NCBI GenBank assembly: GCA_051867615.1
Contig: JBJDYU010000035.1
Span: 1-56,768, forward strand
DNA from: RGIG5472 sp051867615
GTDB lineage: Bacteria; Bacillota; Clostridia; Oscillospirales; Oscillospiraceae
DNA: 56,768 nt
Reading direction: 5' to 3'
The position numbers and the translations under genes are program-made. Below, piece after piece: positions 7,105 through 14,343 of the stretch (the first letter of the stretch is position 1; every line of letters begins with the position of its first letter). A model generated the notes under the pieces. That model saw only the letters and a program-made list of their open reading frames with translations, searched no databases and had not been told where the DNA came from.

Positions 7105-8022
7105 TTACCGGCCGGTTTCTCCGACCTGTCCCTTGACGAAGGCCACGAACTCCCGCTCCAGCGGACTGGCGTTCATGTCCTTCTCATACACCATGTAAAT
7201 GTAGCGGTAGGTGCCGCCCTCCTCCAGGTCGAAGGCCAGGACCTTTCCGGCCCGCACCAGATCGTCCGCCGCATAGGCGGACATCACCGCCACGCCCATA
7301 CCGTTGGCCACGTAGCTCTTGATGTTTTCGGGGTTGTCCATCTCCGCGATCTTGTTCAGGGAGCTGACGGGAATGCCCATGCGTTCGAGACAGCGGTCCG
7401 CCACCACGCGGCTGCCGCTGCCCACCTCCCGGAAGATCACCGGCTCGCGCATCAGCTCCGCCGCCTTGACGCCCTGCTCTCGCAGCTCCCGGAAGCGGGG
7501 GCTGTTCTCCGTGATGATGACCATGCGGTCTTTCAGCACGGGGAAGACCTCGAACTCGTCGCTCTCCGGCTCGATGCCCACGAAGCCCACCTGGATCTCG
7601 CCGCTGCGCAGCAGGCTCAGTACCCGGGCGCTGTCGCCCCGCTTCAGCACGCAGCGGCAGTCGCCGCTGCGCTTGAGGAACTCCGACAGCAGGCCCGGCA
7701 GCAGGTAGATGGCGGCCACGGTGGACGCGCCCACCGCCAGCTCCGCCGTGCGGTTGTTCTTCTCCATGACCTCCTTGAGCCGGCGGCAGCGCAGCAGCAC
7801 ATCCTTGGCGTAGGTATAGGCCAGACGGCCCTCCTCCGTCAGGGAGATCTTCTTCTTGGCCTCCCGGTCGAACAGGCGGCAGCCCAGACTCTCCTCCAGT
7901 CCGCGGATGTGGGCGCTGACGGTGGACTGGGTCAGGAACATCTCCTCCGCCGCCCGGGTGAAGCTGTTGTGCTCCACCACCGCCACGAAGGCTTCCAGCT
8001 GCTTGAGATTCATATCCAGCAT
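7105..8022 (-). CDS. LysR-family regulator, selenium-metabolism associated
   Basis: 305-residue DNA-binding regulator. Residues 1-65 form the winged helix-turn-helix (LEAFVAVVEHNSFTRAAEE followed by TQSTVSAHIRGLE). The rest is the periplasmic-binding-like effector domain. LysR proteins with this neighbourhood (YedE, cysteine desulfurase-like enzyme) are grouped as selenium metabolism-associated. The ATG at 8022 has an AGAGG site; a second ATG three codons later is possible. An upstream in-frame extension to 8163 was rejected because it would cover the promoter of the divergent gene. It is expected to control that gene and perhaps yedE; the effector is unknown. Confidence 0.88.
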   Translation of the reverse strand: MLDMNLKQLEAFVAVVEHNSFTRAAEEMFLTQSTVSAHIRGLEESLGCRLFDREAKKKISLTEEGRLAYTYAKDVLLRCRRLKEVMEKNNRTAELAVGASTVAAIYLLPGLLSEFLKRSGDCRCVLKRGDSARVLSLLRSGEIQVGFVGIEPESDEFEVFPVLKDRMVIITENSPRFRELREQGVKAAELMREPVIFREVGSGSRVVADRCLERMGIPVSSLNKIAEMDNPENIKSYVANGMGVAVMSAYAADDLVRAGKVLAFDLEEGGTYRYIYMVYEKDMNASPLEREFVAFVKGQVGETGR

Positions 8023-8077
8023 ACGCTTTTCCTCTCTTTCTATCGAAAAAAGAAATCCGTTATCGGGGATTCCATGG

Positions 8078-8106
8078 TTTACACCGGGTTTTCGACGTGT
8101 TACGAT
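8078..8106 (+). promoter_or_regulatory. Promoter of the cysteine desulfurase-like gene
   Basis: TTTACA (8078-8083), 17-nt spacer, TACGAT (8101-8106), in the 130-base gap between the divergent lysR and desulfurase genes, where a LysR site would be expected. Confidence 0.5.
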
Positions 8107-8152
8107 ACAAAAAGGCATGGACAAAACACTTTTGCCGCGGGAGGTCTTTACG

Positions 8153-9301
8153 ATGAACACCATCTATCTGGACAATGCCGCCACGTCCTTTCCGAAGCCG
8201 GAAGGCGTCAGCAGCCGCATGAAAGAATATATGGATACCGTGGGCGCCACGGTGAACCGCTCCGTTTACGGCAGCGCCCAGGACGCGGGGCTGGTGCTGC
8301 TGACGCTGCGGGAGCGGCTGGCCCGCCTGTTCCATTTCAGCGATCCCACCTATGTCATCATCACTCCCGGCATGACCGCCGGGATGAACATGATCCTCAA
8401 GGGCTATCTGAAGCCCGGGGACCACTGCCTGGTCAGCAGCATGGAGCACAACGCCGTCATGCGGCCGCTGCAGCAGCTCGCGGAGACCGGCGTCACCTTC
8501 GACCGCATCCCCTGCGACCGGGAGGGCCGCCTGGACCCGGAGGCCATTCCCGGCCTCCTGCGCCCCAATACCCGGCTGCTGGTCATGGCCCATGGCTCCA
8601 ACGTCTCCGGCACCGTGCAGGACGCGGAGCGGGTAGGCGCCATCTGCGCCGCCCACGGCGTTCCTTTCGTGCTGGACGCGGCACAGACCGCAGGTCACAT
8701 CGACGTGGATTTTGAAAAGCTGGGCCTGTCCGCCCTCTGCGTTCCGGGCCATAAGGGTCTGCTTGGCCCCAGCGGCATCGGCGCGCTGCTGCTGCGCAGG
8801 GATTTCGCCGAGGCTCTCACGCCGCTCATCGCCGGGGGCACGGGCAGCGCCTCGGACAGCGAGCTGCTGCCCCCCTATATGCCCGACCGCTTTGAATCCG
8901 GTACGCCCAATATGCCCGGCGTCTACGGCTGGGAGGCGGCCCTGGCCTTTATCGAGCAGACCGGCATCCCGGCCCTCCGCGCCCACGAAACGGCGCTGAC
9001 GGAGCGCTTCCTGGCCGGCCTGCGGGAGACCGACTGCGTCCGTCTCGCCGGTACCTGGGACATGGCGCAGCGGGTGGGCGTTATTTCCGTTGACTTCAAG
9101 AACATCGACAACGCCGAGGCGGCCTACCGCCTTGAGACGGAGTACGGCATCCTGACCCGCTGTGGGCTTCACTGCGCCCCCTCTGCCCACCAGACGCTGG
9201 GCACCTTCCCCCAGGGGACGGTGCGCTTCTCCGTGGGCTTCGCCAGCACGGAGGAGGAAGTGGACGCCGCCGTGCGGGCCATCCGGGCCGTTGGCGCGTA
9301 A
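8153..9301 (+). CDS. Cysteine desulfurase-like PLP enzyme (EF2568 type)
   Basis: 382-residue class-V aminotransferase fold enzyme that would take sulfur from cysteine or selenium from selenocysteine. Visible residues: His99 in MEHN stacking on the cofactor, Asp175 in LDAAQTAG, the PLP lysine in GHKG (Lys201), and the C-terminal RCGLHCAPSAH with Cys337 and Cys341. That last motif is characteristic of the EF2568-type desulfurase family, which elsewhere clusters with selenium-dependent molybdenum hydroxylase genes. The ATG follows GGGAGG at good spacing; the longer upstream frame overlaps lysR and was rejected. Together with YedE, TusA-like and DUF3343 proteins it suggests selenium mobilisation; that role is inference. 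Confidence 0.88.
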   Translation: MNTIYLDNAATSFPKPEGVSSRMKEYMDTVGATVNRSVYGSAQDAGLVLLTLRERLARLFHFSDPTYVIITPGMTAGMNMILKGYLKPGDHCLVSSMEHNAVMRPLQQLAETGVTFDRIPCDREGRLDPEAIPGLLRPNTRLLVMAHGSNVSGTVQDAERVGAICAAHGVPFVLDAAQTAGHIDVDFEKLGLSALCVPGHKGLLGPSGIGALLLRRDFAEALTPLIAGGTGSASDSELLPPYMPDRFESGTPNMPGVYGWEAALAFIEQTGIPALRAHETALTERFLAGLRETDCVRLAGTWDMAQRVGVISVDFKNIDNAEAAYRLETEYGILTRCGLHCAPSAHQTLGTFPQGTVRFSVGFASTEEEVDAAVRAIRAVGA

Positions 9302-9330
9302 GCTCCGCCGCGTATCTTTTCTATTCCGAA

Positions 9331-9358
9331 AAATTCCCCGGCGTTTGCCGGGGAATTT
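9331..9358. terminator. Bidirectional terminator between convergent genes
   Basis: A perfect 12-bp stem (9331-9342 with 9347-9358), GTTT loop, with T-runs on both strands. It serves the desulfurase gene (plus) and the kinase-like gene (minus). Confidence 0.9.
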
Positions 9359-9378
9359 TTACTGCTTCAAGCCTTGCA

Positions 9379-9999
9379 TCAGCCCTGCTTTTCCCTTTGC
9401 TCCAGCACATGGCGGATCAGCTCCACCGTGCCCTCGCTGCCCAGCAGCTCCGAATCCAGGCACAGGTCATAGCTGCCGATGGCGCCCCACTTCTGGGTGG
9501 TGTAGAACTCATAGTACGCCGCGCGGCTGCGGTCCATACGCTGGATCTTCTGCTTGGCCTCCGCCTCGCTGAGCTCGTCGCGCTGCATCACCGTCTGGAT
9601 ACGCTTTTCCAGCGGCGCGTACAAAAAGACCCGCAGCACGTCCTTCCGCTCCCGCAGCACATAGTCCGCGCAGCGGCCAATGATGACGCAGCTGCCCTTG
9701 TCCGCCAGGGCGTTGATGGTATCGAAAGTAGCCATATACACCTTCTGGTCCAGCGTGTTGGCGGGAATGCCGCCCAGCGCGTAGCCAAAGGGATCCATGG
9801 CGATGGAGTACAAAAAGCTCCGGGGCTTTTCATCGTAGTTTTTCAGTATCTTTTCGCACAGGCCGCTCTCCTCCGCGGCGTGCCTGAGGATCTCCTGATC
9901 GTAAAACGGGATGCCCAGCTCCTCCGCCAGACGGATGCCGATGTTCCTGCCTCCGCTGCCGTACTGCCGACCGATGGTAATGATGCTTCCGCTTTTCAT
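9379..9999 (-). CDS. Cytidylate kinase-like family protein
   Basis: 206-residue P-loop NTPase of the cytidylate kinase-like family. The phosphate loop is GRQYGSGGRNIG at 9-20; a second conserved part reads GSCVIIGRCADYVL, and an R-rich lid follows (RMDRSRAAYY). True CMP kinase has a different length and is usually next to other genes, so the substrate here is uncertain. The ATG at 9999 has AGGAGGG before it; the longer ORF to 10050 lacks this. It is monocistronic. Confidence 0.8.
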   Translation of the reverse strand: MKSGSIITIGRQYGSGGRNIGIRLAEELGIPFYDQEILRHAAEESGLCEKILKNYDEKPRSFLYSIAMDPFGYALGGIPANTLDQKVYMATFDTINALADKGSCVIIGRCADYVLRERKDVLRVFLYAPLEKRIQTVMQRDELSEAEAKQKIQRMDRSRAAYYEFYTTQKWGAIGSYDLCLDSELLGSEGTVELIRHVLEQREKQG

Positions 10000-10138
10000 A
10001 TGGGGTTCCCTCCTGTTCACACATTCAAGCCTGTTATCTTCTTTTTCCATGTCGGCGGGCCGTCTTTCCCTTATGATGCAAGGGTTTGGCGGTCATCGGT
10101 TTTCGGCAAAATCGCCAAAGCCAATATCGTCTATATCT

Positions 10139-10166
10139 ATTATACGATTCATTTTGTCAAAGTCAA
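10139..10166 (-). promoter_or_regulatory. Promoter of the cytidylate kinase-like gene
   Basis: TTGACT (10161-10166), 16-nt spacer, TATAAT (10139-10144) on the minus strand. The leader is about 130 bases. The rest of the 10000-10300 interval holds no other gene. Confidence 0.65.
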
Positions 10167-10307
10167 CCGTTTTCCCGAATTTTGCGCTCTCTTTTCTCCC
10201 GCCCCGCCGCCGGCGGGGCCAGTATATGCCGCAGCTCCCTCCGGCAGACCGGACGCGGCGCGGCGCCGCTTTTTTCTGAAAAAACGCGCTTTTTTCCGTT
10301 TTCCCTC

Positions 10308-10335
10308 TTGACATATCCCGATTTATCCGTATAAT
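10308..10335 (+). promoter_or_regulatory. tRNA-Gln promoter
   Basis: Consensus TTGACA (10308-10313), 16-nt spacer, TATAAT (10330-10335), 27 bases before the tRNA. Confidence 0.85.
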
Positions 10336-10362
10336 AATTAATGTTCGCCCCACGGGGCGTAT

Positions 10363-10436
10363 AGCGGGTTTGTGTAATGGTAGCACACCGGACTCTGACT
10401 CCGTTCGTGAGGGTTCGAATCCTTCACCCGCTGCCA
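10363..10436 (+). tRNA. tRNA-Gln (anticodon CTG)
   Basis: A 74-base cloverleaf with acceptor arms AGCGGGT/ACCCGCT, the T-arm GGTTCGAATCC and an encoded CCA end. The anticodon loop CTCTGAC gives CTG at 10395-10397. It has its own consensus promoter and a following terminator. Confidence 0.95.
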
Positions 10437-10441
10437 ATGAA

Positions 10442-10490
10442 AAAAGCTCGAAAACCTTGATCTTTCAATGGTTTCCGGGCTTTTTCTTTT
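10442..10490 (+). terminator. Terminator after tRNA-Gln
   Basis: Imperfect 15-bp stem (10442-10457 with 10471-10486) followed by a T-rich tract. Confidence 0.7.
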
Positions 10491-10521
10491 TGTTTTTCCA
10501 CCCCCTCCGCAGGGGCGAAAT

Positions 10522-10546
10522 TTGACCTAAGTTGACCTAAATTGAC
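10522..10546. repeat. Tandem TTGACCTAA repeats downstream of tRNA-Gln
   Basis: TTGACCTAA at 10522 and 10532 and a partial TTGAC at 10542, a strict period of 10. They lie about 90 bases past the tRNA 3' end, the usual place for integrase arm sites. No integrase gene is present between here and the feo genes, so this would be a scar or an empty site (inference). Confidence 0.45.
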
Positions 10547-10623
10547 TTTCAGGCGTGCCAAACGGCCAACCCTGCCCAGCGGAACCGAGACCGGGAGGGT
10601 AGATTCGCACGCTATATAAACCC

Positions 10624-10658
10624 AAAGGGAGACACGGACGTTGTCCGTGTCTCCCTTT
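10624..10658 (-). terminator. Terminator of the feo operon
   Basis: A perfect 16-bp stem (10624-10639 with 10643-10658) with a 3-nt loop, 13 bases after the last feo gene. Confidence 0.8.
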
Positions 10659-10670
10659 ACAGTATGTCGC

Positions 10671-10829
10671 TTACTTGGAGCAGCCGCCGCCGTGGCAGCC
10701 CTGGCAGCGGGAGCAGTCTCCGCTGCATCCGCCGCCGCTTTTATGGGACTTCCACAGCGAGCGGATCGCCAGGGCCACAACGAGGAGCAGGACCGCTATA
10801 ACGATCAGATTTCCAAGAATGCCGGGCAT
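10671..10829 (-). CDS. FeoB-associated Cys-rich membrane protein
   Basis: 52-residue peptide: one N-terminal membrane span (about residues 4-23, LIVIAVLLLVVALAI), then a short Gly/Cys-rich tail with five cysteines (CSGDCSRCQGCHGGGC). This matches the small FeoB-associated Cys-rich proteins that follow feoB in Firmicutes. It starts 19 bases after the feoB stop with GGAAGGGAGG before its ATG. The cysteines may bind ferrous iron on its way to or from FeoB; that role is inferred from the family and context. Confidence 0.88.
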   Translation of the reverse strand: MPGILGNLIVIAVLLLVVALAIRSLWKSHKSGGGCSGDCSRCQGCHGGGCSK

Positions 10830-10848
10830 CGTCAGGTCCTCCCTTCCA

Positions 10849-13062
10849 TCACTTTGTCTCGGCAGCGGCCACGGAGGTCAGGCGCCTGGTATCGCCCTCG
10901 GGCTTGTAGCCCCTGCGCAGCAGCAGATAGAGGATGCCGGCCAGAGCTGCGGCAGCCACCACGGTCCACAGGCTGAAGACCGCCTCGCCGGTGACGAGGC
11001 CCCCCAGCTGGTAGACGATCATGGACACCACATAGGCGAAAACGCACATATAGCCGATGGCGCCCAGGGTCCACTTCCAGTTGTTCATCTCCCGCTTGAT
11101 GGCGCCCATGGCGGCGAAGCAGGGGGCGCACAGGAGGTTGAAGATCATGAAGCTGTAGGCGGTCACCGCGCCGAAGTCCGCGCCTATAGCCAGCCAGATG
11201 TCGCGGCTGTCCTCCAGCAGGTCGGCGCTGCCGGCATACTGGTACAGCACGCCGAAGGTGTTGACCACTTCCTCCTTGGCGATCAGGCCGGTGAGGGTGG
11301 CGACGGTGGCCTTCCAGGCCATATCGCCCATCCAGCCCAGAGGGTAGAAGATCCAGGCGATGGCGCTGCCGATGGCAGCCAGCAGGGAGTCGTTGTTGTC
11401 CTCCACAGCCTGGAACACGCCGCCCACAAAACCGTAGCCCTGGAGGAACCAGAGGATGATGGACGACAGCAGGATGATGGTGCCGGCGCGCTTGATGAAG
11501 GACCAGCCCCGCTCCCAGGTGGCCCGCAGGACGTTGCCGGCGGAGGGTGCGTGATAGGTGGGCAGCTCCATGACGAAGGGAGCAGGCTCGCCGGCGAAGG
11601 CCCTGCACTTTTTCAGCATGATACCGGAGACGATGACGGCGGCGATGCCGATGAAGAAGGCGGAGGTCGCCACCCAGGGAGAGCCGCCGAAAACGGCGCC
11701 AGCGAACAGGCCGATGATGGGCATTTTCGCGCCGCAGGGGATAAAGCCGGTGGTCATGATGGTCATCTTCCGGTCACGGTCCTGCTCTATGGTACGGGAG
11801 GCCATGATGCCGGGGACGCCGCAGCCGGTGGCCACCAGCATGGGGATGAAGCTCTTGCCGCTGAGGCCGAAGCGGCGGAAGATGCGATCCATGATGAAGG
11901 CGACACGGGCCATGTAGCCCACGTCCTCCACGATGGCCAGCAGGAAGAACAGCACCAGCATCTGGGGCACGAAGCCCAGCACCGCGCCCACGCCGGCCAC
12001 GATGCCGTCCATGATGAGGCCGTACAGCCAGCCGCTGACGCCCAGGGCCGTCAGGATGCTGTCAAAAAAGCCGGGGACGATCTCGCCGAACAGCACGTCG
12101 TTGGCCCAGTCGGTGCCGAAGGTGCCGATGCCCACGCCGCCGTCGGCGATGGAGGTGCCCATGGCGAGAGAGTAAATGCAGAACATGACCGCCGCGAAGA
12201 TGGGCAGGGCCAGGACGCGGTTGGTGACGATCCGGTCGATCTTGTCGGAGGTGGAAAGGCTGTGCTTGGCGGCCTTTTTCTTCACGGCCTTGGACACCAC
12301 GCTGCTTATGTAGGAATAGCGCTGGTTGGTGATGATGCTCTCGGCGTCGTCGTCCAGCTCCCGCTCGCAGTCCGCGATGTGGGCCTCCAGATGGGAGGCC
12401 AGCTCCTCGTCCAGCCGCAGGTCCGCCAGGACCTTTTCATCCCGCTCAAAGAGCTTGATGGCGTACCAGCGCAGATAGCGGTCGTCCACCTTGCCCTGAA
12501 TGGATTCCTCGATGTGGGCCAGGGCGTGCTCCACGCTGCCGGTGAACACATGGGGCAGCTCTCCCGCCCGGTGGGCCTGGGCCAGGGCCATGGCTTTCTC
12601 GGCGGCCGCCTGGCCTCCCTCGCCCTTCAGGGCGCTCATCTCCACCACCTCGCAGCCCAGGGCGCTGCCCAGTCTGGCAAGGTCAATGGTGTCGCCGTTC
12701 TTGCGGACCAGGTCGATCATGTTCACGGCCACCACCACGGGCAGGCCCAGCTCGATGAGCTGGGTGGTCAGGTAGAGGTTCCGCTCGATGTTGGTGCCGT
12801 CCACGATGTTGAGGATGGCGTCGGGCTTTTCGTTCACCAGATAGCTCCGGGCCACCACCTCCTCCAGCGTGTAGGGAGACAGGGAGTAGATGCCGGGCAG
12901 GTCCTGAATGATGACATCCTTGTGCCCCTTCAGCTTGCCCTCTTTCTTTTCCACCGTCACGCCGGGCCAGTTGCCCACGTATTGATTGGAGCCGGTCAGG
13001 GCATTGAACAGGGTGGTCTTACCGCAGTTCGGATTGCCCGCCAGCGCGATCTTAATGTCCAT
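10849..13062 (-). CDS. feoB: Ferrous iron transporter B
   Basis: 737-residue membrane protein that imports Fe(II). The N-terminal GTPase domain has G1 GNPNCGKT (9-16), G3 DLPG (54-57) and G4 NMID (114-117). The C-terminal part, from about residue 280, holds two Gate motifs and the core membrane segments, with GxPxxM-like CGxPG (VATGCGVPGIMA). It sits after two feoA genes and before the Cys-rich peptide, all on one strand. A DtxR-like palindrome lies in the 74-base gap just before it, suggesting a second control point. Confidence 0.96.
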   Translation of the reverse strand: MDIKIALAGNPNCGKTTLFNALTGSNQYVGNWPGVTVEKKEGKLKGHKDVIIQDLPGIYSLSPYTLEEVVARSYLVNEKPDAILNIVDGTNIERNLYLTTQLIELGLPVVVAVNMIDLVRKNGDTIDLARLGSALGCEVVEMSALKGEGGQAAAEKAMALAQAHRAGELPHVFTGSVEHALAHIEESIQGKVDDRYLRWYAIKLFERDEKVLADLRLDEELASHLEAHIADCERELDDDAESIITNQRYSYISSVVSKAVKKKAAKHSLSTSDKIDRIVTNRVLALPIFAAVMFCIYSLAMGTSIADGGVGIGTFGTDWANDVLFGEIVPGFFDSILTALGVSGWLYGLIMDGIVAGVGAVLGFVPQMLVLFFLLAIVEDVGYMARVAFIMDRIFRRFGLSGKSFIPMLVATGCGVPGIMASRTIEQDRDRKMTIMTTGFIPCGAKMPIIGLFAGAVFGGSPWVATSAFFIGIAAVIVSGIMLKKCRAFAGEPAPFVMELPTYHAPSAGNVLRATWERGWSFIKRAGTIILLSSIILWFLQGYGFVGGVFQAVEDNNDSLLAAIGSAIAWIFYPLGWMGDMAWKATVATLTGLIAKEEVVNTFGVLYQYAGSADLLEDSRDIWLAIGADFGAVTAYSFMIFNLLCAPCFAAMGAIKREMNNWKWTLGAIGYMCVFAYVVSMIVYQLGGLVTGEAVFSLWTVVAAAALAGILYLLLRRGYKPEGDTRRLTSVAAAETK

Positions 13063-13081
13063 CGGTTCTCTCCTTTCAAAT

Positions 13082-13097
13082 GTTAGCTGCGACTAAC
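13082..13097. promoter_or_regulatory. DtxR-like box before feoB
   Basis: GTTAG-CTGCGA-CTAAC, the same TTAG-N6-CTAA palindrome as the boxes upstream of the operon. It is followed upstream by a hairpin (13115-13132) in the feoA-feoB gap. Confidence 0.6.
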
Positions 13098-13136
13098 TTT
13101 TTTCTGAAATAATGGGCGGTCGTAAAACCGCCTGCT

Positions 13137-13358
13137 TTACTGGACCTCGATCATTTCCGCGTCGGCCTTGCGCACGCTCAGCTCATAGCCCCGCACGTTC
13201 AGCTCCATGGGGTCGCCCAGGGGGGCCACCTTGCGGACATAGATCTCAACGCCCTTGGTGATGCCCATGTCCATGATGCGGCGCTTCACCGGCCCCTCGC
13301 CATGGAGCTTTGCCACGGTGACGGTCTCCCCGACCTTGACGTCCTTCAGCGTTTTCAT
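13137..13358 (-). CDS. feoA: FeoA-family protein, second copy in the operon
   Basis: 73-residue SH3-like cytoplasmic protein of the FeoA family, thought to bind and modulate FeoB. The family pattern is visible: GETVTV near the start, RRIMDMGITKG in the middle, and the DPMELNVRGYELSVRK strand pair near the end. It is 102 bases downstream of the first feoA and 74 bases before feoB. Tandem FeoA genes are common in Clostridia. Confidence 0.92.
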   Translation of the reverse strand: MKTLKDVKVGETVTVAKLHGEGPVKRRIMDMGITKGVEIYVRKVAPLGDPMELNVRGYELSVRKADAEMIEVQ

Positions 13359-13460
13359 CTTCGCTCTCCTCCTCTATGATTGATTTCCGTTTTTGCCGCA
13401 CAGAATCATACCATACCGCACGGCACATAACCCCTGATCCCAAAGGAACGGGGCGCTGTT

Positions 13461-13673
13461 TTAGATCATAATGCGGTTGGCCATGCTCCTGTCCAGAGCG
13501 ACCCTGCTTTCCTTTACCTGCACGATCAGGTTCCCCCCGATCTCGCTGACCACCGTCACGTCGCTGTCCACCACGAAACCCAGCTCCGCCAGATGCTGAC
13601 GCACCTCGTCCTTGCCGGAGATCTTGCGGATGGTGACGGTCTCTCCCGCTTTTGCCATCGTTAACGGCATCAT
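13461..13673 (-). CDS. FeoA-family protein, first gene of the feo operon
   Basis: 70-residue FeoA-like protein: GETVTIRKISG, then RQHLAELGFVVDSDV and IGGNLIVQVKESRVALD. It begins with two adjacent ATG codons; GGGAG is spaced for the first. The protein is more diverged than the second copy, so the two are unlikely to be fully redundant. It directly follows the iron-responsive promoter. Confidence 0.9.
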   Translation of the reverse strand: MMPLTMAKAGETVTIRKISGKDEVRQHLAELGFVVDSDVTVVSEIGGNLIVQVKESRVALDRSMANRIMI

Positions 13674-13692
13674 ACCTTCGTCTCCCTTTCAA

Positions 13693-13712
13693 AAGTTAGA
13701 TTTGCCTAACTT
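13693..13712. promoter_or_regulatory. DtxR-like box 1, feo leader
   Basis: AAGTTAG-ATTTGC-CTAACTT, perfect 7-bp arms with a 6-base centre, between the feo start point and the first feoA. Confidence 0.7.
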
Positions 13713-13727
13713 CTCTCCAAAAACAAT

Positions 13728-13747
13728 GGGTTAGCATCCTCTAACCC
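13728..13747. promoter_or_regulatory. DtxR-like box 2, at the feo transcription start
   Basis: GGGTTAG-CATCCT-CTAACCC, perfect 7-bp arms with a 6-base centre, covering the region just after the -10 box. Confidence 0.75.
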
Positions 13748-13760
13748 TGAAAGCGGTTTT

Positions 13761-13789
13761 AGTTTAGCACCGCTAACCGCCCATGTCAA
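13761..13789 (-). promoter_or_regulatory. feo operon promoter with DtxR-like box 3 in the spacer
   Basis: TTGACA (13784-13789), 17-nt spacer, TAAACT (13761-13766) on the minus strand. A third palindrome (TTAGC-ACC-GCTAA, 13764-13776) fills the spacer, so a bound repressor would block RNA polymerase. Confidence 0.7.
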
Positions 13790-13826
13790 GACTCCTTTTT
13801 GAAAAACTTGCAAATTTTGCTGTCAT

Positions 13827-13844
13827 GTGTTAGCCTATTAACAC
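13827..13844. promoter_or_regulatory. DtxR-like box in front of the regulator gene
   Basis: GTGTTA-GCCTAT-TAACAC, a perfect palindrome 26 bases before the regulator's ATG. It overlaps a weak plus-strand promoter (TTGCAA at 13808-13813, 17 bases before TAGCCT), which suggests autoregulation. Confidence 0.65.
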
Positions 13845-13870
13845 AACCCCATGCGCAAGGAGGGACACCG

Positions 13871-14260
13871 ATGAACATTCACGAATCGGCGGAGGATTAT
13901 CTGGAACGCATTTTGATGCTGCGGCTGAAAAACGGCATGGTGCGTTCCATCGATATCGTCCGCGATCTGGAGTATTCCAAGCCCAGCGTCAGCGTAGCTA
14001 TGAAGCGGCTGCGGGAAAACGGATATATCGAAATGGACGCCGACGGCTATATCACGCTGCTGCCGCCGGGCGAGGAGATCGCCACCAAGATCTACGCGAG
14101 GCACCAGATGCTGACGCAGTTTCTCATGCAGCTGGGCGTTTCGCCGGAAAACGCCGCGGCGGACGCCTGCAAGATCGAACACGACATCAGCGAGGAGAGC
14201 TACGAAAAGATCAAGGCCGCCACGCTCCGCAGGCAGGAAGCGCAAAACGGCCACCAGTAA
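13871..14260 (+). CDS. DtxR/MntR-family metal-dependent regulator
   Basis: 129-residue repressor with the N-terminal winged helix (SAEDYLERILMLRL, then SKPSVSVAMKRLRENG) and the metal-binding and dimerisation domain (HQMLTQFLMQLGVS, KIEHDISEESYEKI). It lacks the SH3-like third domain, as in MntR and short IdeR forms. Divergent from the feo operon, with palindromes TTAG-N6-CTAA before both. It probably represses feo genes and itself when Fe(II) or Mn(II) is plentiful. The ATG at 13871 has AAGGAGGG in front. Which metal it senses cannot be told from the sequence. Confidence 0.92.
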   Translation: MNIHESAEDYLERILMLRLKNGMVRSIDIVRDLEYSKPSVSVAMKRLRENGYIEMDADGYITLLPPGEEIATKIYARHQMLTQFLMQLGVSPENAAADACKIEHDISEESYEKIKAATLRRQEAQNGHQ

Positions 14261-14265
14261 ACAAA

Positions 14266-14292
14266 ACCACCCATGCCGCAGGCATGGGTGGT
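14266..14292 (+). terminator. Terminator of the DtxR-family gene
   Basis: A perfect 12-bp stem (14266-14277 with 14281-14292), GCA loop, followed by a T-rich run. Confidence 0.9.
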
Positions 14293-14343
14293 CTTTATTT
14301 TTTATCCGGGCAGGCGCAGGCAGCGCCGGACAGGAGCGGCCCG

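Noticed and set aside
10675..13086. An 803-codon plus-strand frame opposite feoB
   Set aside because: Shadow of feoB; product is His/Asp/Gly-rich without family likeness.
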